From NCBI GenBank assembly GCA_950097015.1, contig CATNEN010000018.1:157967-221966 (forward strand): a DNA stretch of 64,000 nucleotides, in the 5' to 3' direction. Of the stretch, positions 21,801 through 31,900 are shown one piece after another (position 1 is the stretch's first letter; every line of letters starts with the position of its first letter). The position numbers and the translations under genes are program-made. The DNA comes from Macrostomum hystrix. Lineage: Eukaryota; Platyhelminthes; Macrostomidae. Below the pieces are notes generated by a model. The model was not told where the DNA came from. It saw only the letters and a program-made list of their open reading frames with translations, and did no database searches.

Positions 21801-23800
21801 CTTCTCTTCTCTCTTCTTCTCTTCTCTTCTCTTCTCTTCTCTTCTTCTCTTTTTCTCTTCTCTTGTTCTCTTCTCTTCTTTTCTCTTCTTTTCTTCTCTT
21901 CTTTTCTTCTCTTCTCTTCTCTTCTCTTCTTCCCTTCTCCTCTTCTTCTCCTCCTCTTCTCTTCTCTCTTCTTCTCTTCTTCTCTCCTCTTCTCTTCTCT
22001 TCTCTCCTCTTCTCTTCCCTCTCTTCTCTTCTCTTCTTCTCTTCTCTTCTCTTCTCCTCTTATCTTCTCTTCTCCTCTTCTCTTCTCTTCTTCTCTTCTT
22101 CTTTCCCTTCCCTTCTTCTTTCCCCTTCTCTTCTCTCCTCTTCTCTTCTCTTCTTTTCTTCTCTTCTCTTCTCTTCTTTTCTTCTCTTCTTTTCTCTTCT
22201 TTTCTTCTCTTCTTTTCTTCTCTTCTCTTCTCTTCTCTTCTTCCCTTCTCCTCTTCTTCTCCTCCTCTTCTCTTCTCTTCTCTTCTCTTCTTCTCTTTTT
22301 CTCTTCTCTTCTTCTCTTCTCTTCTTTTCTCTTCTCTTCTTCCCTTCTCCTCTTCTTCTCCTCCTATTCTCTTCTCTCTTCTTCTCTTCTTCTCTCCTCT
22401 TCTCTTCTCTTCTCTCCTCTTCTCTTCCCTTCTCTCCTCTTCTCTTCTCTTCTTCTCTTCTTTCCCCTTCTCTTCTCTCCTCTTCTCTTCTCTTCTCTTC
22501 TCTTCTTTTCTTCTCTTCTCTTCTTTTCTTCTCTTCTTTTCTTCTCTTCTCTTCTCTTCTTCTCTTCTCTTCTCTTCTCTTCTTTTTTCTTCTCTTCTTC
22601 TCTTCTCTTCTCTTCTCTTCTCTTCTCTTCTCTTCTCCTCTTCTCTTCTCTTCTTCTCTTCTTCTTTCCCTTCCCTTCTTCTTTCCCCTTCTCTTCTCTC
22701 CTCTTCTCTTCTCTTCTTTTCTTCTCTTCTCTTCTCTTCTTCTCTTCTCTTCTTTTCTTTTTCTCTTCTTTTCTCTTCTCTTCTCTTCTTTTCTTTTCTC
22801 TTCTTTTCTTCTCTTCTCTTCTCTTCTTCTCTTCTCTTCTCTTCTCTTCTTTTTTCTTCTCTTCTCCTCTTCTCTTCTCTTCTTCTCTTCTTCTTTCCCT
22901 TCCCTTCTTCTTTCCCCTTCTCTTCTCTCCTCTTCTCTTCTCTTCTTTTCTTCTCTTCTCTTCTCTTCTTCTCTTCTCTTCTTTTCTTTTTCTCTTCTTT
23001 TCTCTTCTCTTCTCTTCTTTTCTTTTCTCTTCTCCTCTTCTCTTCTCTTCTTTTTTCTTCTCTTCTCTTCTCTTCTCTTCTCTTCTCTTCTCTCCTCTTC
23101 TCTTCTCTTCTCTCCTCTTCTCTTCCCTTCTCTTCTCTTCTCTTCTCTTCTTCTCTTTTTCTCTTCTCTTCTTCTCTTCTCTTCTTTTCTCTTCTTTTCT
23201 TCTCTTCTTTTCTTCTCTTCTCTTCTCTTCTCTTCTTCCCTTCTCCTCTTCTTCTCCTCCTCTTCTCTTCTCTCTTCTTCTCTTCTTCTCTCCTCTTCTC
23301 TTCTCTTCTCTCCTCTTCTCTTCCCTCCTCTTCTCTTCTCTCTTCTTCTCTTCTTCTCTCCTCTTCTCTTCTCTTCTCTCCTCTTCTCTTCCCTTCTCTC
23401 CTCTTCTCTTCCCTTCTCTTCTCTTCTCTTCTCTTCTTCTCCTCTCTTCTCTTCTCCTTTTCTCTTCTCTTCTCCTCTTCTCCTCTCTTCTTCTCTTCTT
23501 CTTTCCCTTCCCTTCTTCTTTCCCCTTCTCTTCTCTCCTCTTCTCTTCTCTTCTCTTCTCTTCTTTTCTTCTCTTCTCTTTTCTTCTCTTCTTTTCTCTT
23601 CTTCTCTTCTCTTCTTTTCTTCTTCTCTTCTTTTCTCTTCTCTTCTCTTCTTTTCTTTTCTCTTCTCCTCTTCTCTTCTCTTCTTTTTTCTTCTCTTCTC
23701 TTCTCTTCTCTTCTCTTCTTCTCTTCTTCTCTCTTTTCTTCTCCTCTCTACTCTTCTCTTCTCTTCTTCTCTTCTCTTCTTCTCTTCTCTTCTTCTCTTC
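18811..23800. repeat. 5-kb polypyrimidine tract 3
   Basis: About 5 kb of C/T on the plus strand, related block by block to tract 2. For example the rare ctctgcttccct occurs near 12217 in tract 2 and near 19859 and 21369 here, and cttatcttctcttcttttc near 12905 and 20548. Internal higher-order duplication is therefore clear. The tract ends in cttctcttcag, a textbook 3' splice site, upstream of the ankyrin/Mab-21 gene. The long open frames across it are artefacts of composition. Confidence 0.97.
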
Positions 23801-23947
23801 AGCTCAGCAGCCAATGAGACTCCTGCAGCTATGAACGATTTTGGTTGGCTGCTGCGGACTGCAAAAGCATAGTCCTAAACCAAACACTGAGCTGCCCTAC
23901 TCGACCTAATTTATCACTTTCCCAAACCACAAGCAGACACCTGCAAA
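23801..23947 (+). promoter_or_regulatory. 3' splice site and 5' leader of the ankyrin/Mab-21 gene
   Basis: The C/T tract ends in cttcag at 23802, then ctcagcag. About 145 bp follow before the ATG at 23948. Two short upstream ORFs lie in this leader (23814-23834 and 23831-23872), so translation of the main frame may be damped, or a later acceptor is used. A cis-spliced 5' UTR exon and a trans-splicing (spliced-leader) acceptor are both possible. Confidence 0.45.
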
Positions 23948-26900
23948 ATGTTTCCCTTACTCACAATACTCACCGCTGTCCTCCTGTACCTCATGAACTC
24001 ACTTCATTCCTCACACCACCGAGAAGACGCACAAGAACTCACCGACCAGGACCTCCTCGCAGCCATCAGAGACGACCGAGTGGAACCCGTTCAGCGATTC
24101 ATTAACAGCGGCGGGAGCCTCGACACCTTCATCGCCTATGCTGACTCATTCTTTACTCCAGCAATGCTCGCTTGCCGATTCGGAAGACATGAAATTCTCG
24201 TGAGACTCATCCGAGCCATTGCAGATGTAGATAAGCAGAACTGGAGAGGAACGACGGCATTGTATATTGCATCACTATATGGACACCACCGACTGGTGAA
24301 ATCACTCATCAAAGCACGAGCCGACGTCAATCTTCAAGATAATACTGGCGCCTCACCTCTCCACATAGCATCCTGCAATGGCCATAACGACGTCGTCCAC
24401 TCACTCATCAAAGCACGAGCCGACGTCAATCTTCAAACAAATACTGGCTACTCACCTCTCTACATTGCATCACAAAATGGCCATAACGACGTCGTCCACT
24501 CACTCATCAAAGCACGAGCCGACGTCAATCTTCAAACAATTACTGGCGCCTCACCTCTCTACATTGCATCATATCAAGGCCATAACGACGTCGTCCACTC
24601 ACTCATCAATGCACGAGCCGACGTCAATCTTCAAGAAAATACTGGCTACTCACCTCTCCACATTGCATCACAAAATGGCCATAACGACGTCGTCCACTCA
24701 CTCATCAAAGCACGAGCCGACGTCAATCTTCAAACAATTACTGGCGCCTCACCTCTCTACATTGCATCATATCAAGGCCATAACGACGTCGTCCACTCAC
24801 TCATCAAAGCACGAGCCGACGTCAATCTTCAAGAAAATACTGGCGCCTCACCTGTCTACATTGCATCACAAAATGGCCATAACGACGTCGTCCACTCACT
24901 CATCAAAGCACGAGCCGACGTCAATCTTCAAGATAATACTGGCGCCTCACCTCTCTACATTGCATCACGAAATGGCCATAACGACGTCGTCCACTCACTC
25001 ATCAAAGCACGAGCCGACGTCAATCTTCAAAAAAATACTGGCGCCTCACCTCTCTACATTGCATCTCGCAATGGCCACCTCAGTGTTGTCGAGTCACTCA
25101 TGAAGGTCGTTCATAGCCCCGACTTGCTGACAGCTGCTCTGCGAATCGCCACGGAAATCGGCCATGACCAAGTGGTTGACCTGCTGAGCCGTGGATCCTC
25201 CGCGCCATTGCCTGAGAAGCAAAACAGGTAGGAGCTCCTGTTTCTTGTAAAAGTCACCTGAACAATCATAGATACTTCGGATTCTCTGAGTATTCAGACT
25301 CCAAATCTGATAGCTGAACTTCGGAACTGATTGCTATTGTGTTAATGTGGTATCGTCAGTTATTGTACATATAAAATATGGTAGCCTGTGTAGAACCCTT
25401 GTGAGCACAAAAAGGTTCTCTCGAATACCTGCTGCTTTTACTTCGCATTGTTAAGAGCTGGCGAATTTATAGCGAAAAGCCTCGAATTCCCAACAATGAC
25501 CACTAGGAGTAAAATAACGGAAAACTACGATAATAGGAAATAGTTATTACATATGTCTGCTTGCGCCGAAGATTATACCACAAGGATAGGAAATTGTTAG
25601 TGGCGCTGGTGTGCCGCCGGCCCTAGTTAGCAGTGGCGCCCTCAGAAGGCGAAAGACAGAACTTCCTAGTAGTTCTTATTGTCAATGCCTGTTTAGCCAC
25701 AGACAGCAGACTCCACTTCAAAATTCTCAGTTTATTCTCAGTTTATGAATGCCGCCTCCTCTCACCCTTCAGAGCCTCCCAGCCTCACTGAACCTCAGCA
25801 CTGCCGCCTCCTCTCACCCTTCAGAGCCTCCCAGACTCACTGTAACTCAGCACTGCCGCCTCCTCTCACCCTTCAGAGCCTCCCAGCCTCACTGAAACTC
25901 AGCACTGCCGCCTCCTCTCACCCTTCAGAGCCGCACCCAGCGACGCAGAGCTGAGCCAGCAGCTGCACTCCAAGCTCTCTCAGTCGGGATTCGTGGACTC
26001 CAGAGCCGCCTTGCAGATCGCTGTGGCTGACGTCTTGCAGGATGTTCTCAGGAAGAGAATGAACGATGACGACTGGTTCGCTGTGGGCAGCTTCTCTGAG
26101 GCCTGGGGCAACAGCCTGGTCTCTCTGGATGGCAGAACTGACATCGACTCTGACATCGATGTTATTCAGCTGATTCCAGGAAGGCCGATTCACCCGAGAG
26201 ATGTGTGCGAGTGCGACCGAGTGGAGGCTGCTCAGACAGTGGAGCTCAGCAATGGCCACATCCTGAGCTCCGGATTCGGTGAGAATTTCCTGTCAGAGAC
26301 TGTCGGGATGGCTGGGACAAGAATTGAACATGAGTTTGGCTTGCTCATCTTCTTTGGCTTTCTAAAGCAAACAACAAACAAGGAAAGCAAACAAATGTTC
26401 AGTCCAGGTTTGAAATGCAGAGATATTGAAAATAATATTGAAAATAATCGTGAACGTGCTCCCCTTCTCTTTGTTTCTTAGGCTCGCAATACTTTCACAG
26501 TCACAGGTGTGCAAAATTACAGTTTTTGAGGTGACCGCCCCAGTCCATGGACTGAACCGTTGTACACAGCTTTTGGAAGCGTCGTACAAACGCTACGGCT
26601 GGGCCATTGCAAATTTCGGTTATTTCTATTATATTATATTCTGTTGCCGCTTTTACAGAATTCGTTTTCTGTGATTCTGAAATTATGCCAATCAATGTCC
26701 ATTGATTGTCAACAATATTCCGAACAGCCGATTCTTACTAGCCATATAGTAGCTAGTTATCCAGTAGACAGGAAAATTATCCTAATTTATGTGGGCGGGA
26801 AAACCCCCGCCGCAGGAAAATCCCATCGAATTTCCAGTCCAGATTTGAATCTCGGCCTGAGGGAACGATGCTTGTCCAAGAGCTGGAATCATAACCTCGT

Positions 26901-28761
26901 ATTTATTCAGCTCAGCCAGCTGAAGGTTACAGTAGAAATTTGAGGGGGCTGGTGACTCCCCAGTACAAAGACTGAAGAGCTGTATACAGTACTCACAAAA
27001 TACTCATAAGAAACTAAAGAAGCAAGGAAGAATTGAAAATAATCGTGCACGTGCTGCCCTCCGTAGGGGGCAAAAGTTTCTAGTCTGCACTAAATTTTCA
27101 TATAAATCGCAGCTACAAACCATCTTTGCACAATTTTTTTATATTATCGAGAAATAGTTCTGTGTCTATTAACTTGAAATCTGATGGCATTTTACATATT
27201 TCTTGCATTTCCGTTTTCTCCAGCTTCCAACCCAGCCTACACTGAAAATGGCTCAGCCCTGAGACCGTCTGTGGACCGAGTCACCGCCCGCCGCCTCTGC
27301 CGCTACCCTCCCATCGCGCCGCTGCAGCCACCAAGAGTCTCCAACTCCAACATCCCCCAGTCCGTGCTGCAGTCGCTCCAGCGAGACATCACCTCTGCCT
27401 CATGGCCCTGTCACGTGGTGCACGCAGCTCCTCCCGGAATGGGGGGCCAGCAGCTCCGAGTGAGCAGCAGCTTCCTGGAGAGGCGACTGCTGCGAAGTCT
27501 CAGCACTCTGCAAGGCCAGCTGTTCATCATACTCAAGTGGCTGCTGAAGAAGAAAATCTCAAACGTCGGCTTCAAGTCCTATCACGCAAAGACCGTCACG
27601 TTCCGAATGCTGGAGGAGACACCTGCTGAGCAGTGGAAGCCGGAGAATCTCGTGAGTCTCACGACACGCTCGCTGCAGATTTTGCTTGACGGTGTGGAGA
27701 GCGGCTGCAGATCAGACACACCTGACGGTCGGATCCTGGAGCACTTCTTCCTGAGCGATGCCGCTGTGTACCTGAAGGGCTTGAAGTCAGCTGAGAGAGT
27801 GAGCGAAGCGTTGAATCGGGCAGCCGGCGCATTGAGAGACGCCATGGCTGAGCTGCCTCAGCTGCTGCTGCAGTTCGAGGACAGTCTGCGACCCGTCACC
27901 GACTCGGGCCGATTCCACTTCCAACCGTTCCTCATCCTGCCTCTACTCAATGACCGACCCGTGTCAGAAGCCAAGACATGCGAGTTCCACGAGATCTACG
28001 ACATCGTGAGAGAGTCCGTGCTTCGTCTGTCCGATGGAGACCGCAGCCCGCAGTCCCGAGAGAGTCTCGCAGAGCTGATCAACAAACTGCCAGACTGCGC
28101 CCGATCAGCGCGAGAGTCTCTCAGAGCGCTGGCCTGCCTGAAGTTCGGCGACAGACGCACAGCTGAAAAAGTTGTGAGCGACTGCGGGCCGTTCAGTGCG
28201 AGCAGAGGCATCGATTGGGGAGCTGAGAGGTCAGCGAGAGAGGCCACGGACTTTGTGTGGCAGCACCTGAAGAGCCGAGACTCCGCCTGGAAATTCTGCT
28301 TGGAGTTTGACGAGCGACCGAAGCTGCCGATTCAGCACGAAGTCTTTGCCGACTGCTTTCCGCTGCAGATGATGAACTACAGCACATTATTCTACCTGAA
28401 CTTTGACGCTCTGCTGCGGGCTCTTTGCAATGAGTTGACAGTAGCAGGAGACCGGAGCGATCAGGACTGGATCCAGGATGTGGCTCAGAGGGAGGATGCG
28501 GATGAGCAGGAGCTGCTGGTGGCTGCGGCGATCTGCGGAGATCTGGAGCTGCTGCGGCAGCTGCGCAGAAGAATCACTCACGAGCTGTGCCGGCTGCCGG
28601 CGTGGCTGCAGCAGAAGATTGAGAGGCTGAGCAGTCAAGGTGAAGATCGCCAAGACCAAGGTGAATATGCATTTGAGCATTCGAGTCGGAGTCAACTTGC
28701 ATACCAAGAAAGAAAAACCAGTTGTGGATCCAAATGCTGCCGGTGCTGTGTGTGTTTGTGA
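23948..28761 (+). CDS. ankyrin-repeat/Mab-21 (cGAS-like nucleotidyltransferase) fusion, three exons
   Basis: The exons are 23948-25227, 25929-26278 and 27224-28761. Donors are AAACAG|GTAGGA and TTCG|GTGAGA; acceptors are cccttcag|A and tttctccag|CT. Both junctions preserve phase (2+1 and 1+2) and the sum is 1,055 aa. Exon 1 encodes a hydrophobic start ([19 protein letters not shown], signal peptide or anchor) and about ten ankyrin repeats. Exon 2 encodes the nucleotidyltransferase core with GSFSE (26086-26100) and SDIDV (DxD at 26152-26160). Exon 3 has PSVDRV, whose Asp (27274) is a candidate third metal ligand, then LERRLLRSL and [14 protein letters not shown] with [10 protein letters not shown], the hallmark of the Mab-21 C-terminal helical domain found in MAB21, cGAS and cGAS-like receptors. 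Fusion is inferred from splice phase only; two adjacent genes remain possible. The extreme C-terminus is uncertain: donor-like CAAG|GTGAAG and CAAG|GTGAAT lie near 28640-28665. Confidence 0.72.
24205..25200 (+). repeat. near-identical ankyrin repeat array inside exon 1
   Basis: About ten 33-residue repeats. Seven consecutive ones share the framework [19 protein letters not shown] almost without nucleotide change (99-bp period). A two-repeat block (about 198 bp) is itself repeated. Differences are concentrated at the loop and first-helix positions: DNT/TNT/TIT/ENT/KNT, GAS/GYS, and YQ/QN/RN/CN before GH. The first and last repeats are diverged, as normal capping repeats would be. Confidence 0.95.
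25745..25935 (+). repeat. 52-bp tandem repeat carrying four copies of a 3' splice site
   Basis: Four copies of a unit with ctgccgcctcctctcaccct followed by tcagagcc. Each offers a pyrimidine tract plus CAG. With the phase-2 donor at 25227, the first three acceptors run into stops (for example gcc tcc cag cct cac tga), while only the fourth, at 25928, opens into the nucleotidyltransferase frame. Confidence 0.8.
26279..27223. other. intron 2 of the fusion gene, with internal repeats
   Basis: It contains ccccagtccatggactgaac at 26538-26557, the inverse of 16133-16152, and a degenerate relative at about 26957. A direct repeat of gaaaataatcgtgaacgtgc type occurs at about 26441 and 27035. This looks like remnants of a short inserted element. 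No exon is supported inside. Confidence 0.45.
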
Positions 28762-28934
28762 CCCTAAAGTGGATGCCAAGAAGACGATTCAACCAGAAAA
28801 TCAGAAAACACATTTTAACAGTAATTCTATGATCGACTGCAAAGCCATGATAAATGTGGATATGAAAACGAGCCTCAAATCCTGCAGCTCCGACGCCGCC
28901 CTCCGCCATTTCCGCAAAATTAATATAGAAATTC

Positions 28935-31900
28935 AGGCCAGTGACCACTAAACTTCAGGCCATTGACCATTAAACTTCAGGCCAGAGACCATCGAAATTC
29001 AGGCCAGAGACCATCGAAATTCAGGCCATTGACCATCGAAATTCAGGCCAGAGACCATCGAAATTCAGGCCATTGACCATTAAACTTCAGGCCAGAGACC
29101 ATAGAAATTCAGGCCAGTGACCATTAAACTTCAGGCCAGAGACCATCGAAATTCAGGCCAGAGACCATCGAAATTCAGGCCATTGACCATTAAACTTCAG
29201 GCCAGAGACCATTGAAATTCAGGCCAGTGACCATTAAACTTCAGGCCAGAGACCATCGAAATTCAGGCCAGAGACCATCGAAATTCAGGCCAGTGAATAT
29301 CGAACTTCAGGCCTGTGGCTATCGAACTTAAGGCCAGTGACCATCGAACTTCAGGCCAGTGACCATTGAACTTCAGCCTCGTGCTTTCTGAGTGAGTCCT
29401 ACCTCCTTAGGCCAGTGACCAAATAACTTCCGGCCAGTGACTATCAAACTTCAGGCCAGTGACCATTGAACTTCAGCCTCGTGCTTTCTGAGAGAGTCCT
29501 ACCTCCTTAGGGCAGTGACCAAATAACTTCCGGCCAGTGACCATCGAACTTCAGTCTCGTGCTTTGTGAGAGTCCTACCTCCTTAGGCCAGTGACCTAAT
29601 AACTTCAGGCCAGTGACTATCAAACTTCAGGCCAGTGACTATCAAACTTCAGGCCAGAGACCATCGAACCTCAGGCCAGTGAATATCGAACTTCAGGCCT
29701 GTGGCTATCGAACTTAAGGCCAGTGACCATCGAACTTCAGGCCAGTGACCATTGAACTTCAGCCTCGTGCTTTCTGAGAGAGTCCTACCTCCTTAGGCCA
29801 GTGACCAAATAACTTCCGGCCAGTGACTATCGAACTTCAGGCCAGTGACCATTGAACTTCAGCCTCGTGCTTTCTGAGAGAGTCCTACCTCCTTAGGCCA
29901 GTGACCAAATAACTTCCGGCCAGTGACCATCGAACTTCAGTCTCGTGCTTTGTGAGTGAGTCCTACCTCCTTAGGCCAGTGACCTAATAACTTCAGGCCA
30001 GTGACTATCAAACTTCAGGCCAGTGACTATCAAACTTCAGGCCAGAGACCATCGAACTTCAGGCCAGCGACCATCGAACATCAGGCTCGTGCTCTTTTAG
30101 TGAGTCCTACCTCCTCAGGCCAGTGACCATCGAACTTCAGGCTCGTGCTTTCTGAGTGAGTCTTGCCTTCTCAGGCCAGTGACTTTCAAACTTCAGGCCA
30201 GTGACCATCTAACTTCAGGCCAGTGCCCATCGAACTTCAGCCTCGTGCTTTCTGAGTGAGTCCTACCTCCTTAGGCCAGTGACCAAATAACTTCCGGCCA
30301 GTGACCATCGAACTTCAGTCTCGTGCTTTGTGAGTGAGTCCTACCTCCTTAGGCCAGTGACCAAATAACTTCCGGCCAGTGACCATCGAACTTCAGTCTC
30401 GTGCTTTGTGAGTGAGTCCTACCTCCTTAGGCCAGTGACCTAATAACTTCAGGCCAGTGACTATCAAACTTCAGGCCAGTGACTATCAAACTTCAGGCCA
30501 GAGACCATCGAACTTCAGGCCAGCGACCATCGAACATCAGGCTCGTGCTCTTTTAGTGAGTCCTACCTCCTCAGGCCAGTGACCATCGAACTTCAGGCTC
30601 GTGCTTTCTGAGTGAGTCATGCCTCCTCAGGCCAGTGACCTACCAACTTATGGGCCAGTGACCATCGAACTTCAGGCCAGTGAATATCGAACTTCAGGCC
30701 AGTGACCATTGAACTTCAGCCTCGTGCTTTCTGAGTGAGTCCTACCTCCTTAGGCCAGTGACCTAATAACTTCAGGCCAGTGACTATCGAACTTCAGGCC
30801 AGAGACCATCGAACTTCAGGCCAGTGACTATCGAACTTCAGGCCAGAGACCATCGAACTTCAGGCCAGTGACCATCGAACTTCAGGCTCCTGCTTTGTGA
30901 GTGAGTCCTACCGCCTCAGGCAAGTGACCATCGAACTTCAGGCTAGTGCTTTGTGAGTGAGTCATGCCTCCTCATGCCAGTGACTTTCAAACTTCAGGCC
31001 AGTGACTATCGAACTTCAGGCAAGTGACCATCGAACTTCAGGACAGTGACCATCGAACTTCAGGCTCGTGCTTTGTGAGTGAGTCCTACCTCCTCAGGCC
31101 AGTGACTGTCGTACTTCAGGCCAGAGACCATCGAACTTCAGGCTCCTGCTTTGTGAGTGAGTCCTACCGCCTCAGGCAAGTGACCATCGAACTTCAGGCT
31201 CGTGCTTTGTGAGTGAGTCTTACCTGCTCAGGCCAGTGACTCTTGAACTTCAGGCCAGAGACAATCGAACTTCAGGCAAGTGACCATCGAACTTCAGGCC
31301 AGTGACCATCGAACATCAGGCTCGTGCTCTTTTAGTGAGTCCTACCTCCTTAGGCCAGTGACCATTGAACTTCAGCCTCGTGCTTTCTGAGTGAGTCCTA
31401 CCTCCTTAGGCCAGTGACCTAATAACTTCAGGCCAGTGACTATCGAACTTCAGGCAAGTGACCATCGAACTTCAGGACAGTGACCATCGAACTTCAGGCT
31501 CGTGCTTTGTGAGTGAGTCCTACCTCCTCAGCCCAGTGACTGTCGTACTTCAGGCCAGAGACCATCGAACTTCAGGCTCCTGCTTTGTGAGTGAGTCCTA
31601 CCGCCTCAGGCAAGTGACCATCGAACTTCAGGCTCGTGCTTTGTGAGTGAGTCTTACCTGCTCAGGCCAGTGACTCTTGAACTTCAGGCCAGAGACAATC
31701 GAACTTCAGGCAAGTGACCATCGAACTTCAGGCCAGTGACCATCGAACATCAGGCTCGTGCTCTTTTAGTGAGTCCTACCTCCTTAGTCCAGTGACCATT
31801 GAACTTCAGCCTCGTGCTTTCTGAGTGAGTCCTACCTCCTTAGGCCAGTGACCTAATAACTTCAGGCCAGTGACTATCGAACTTCAGGCCAGAGACCATC

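Noticed and set aside
24378-25103. 241-codon plus frame overlapping the ankyrin array
   Set aside because: Shadow frame of the 99-bp coding repeat; the ankyrin frame matches a known fold.
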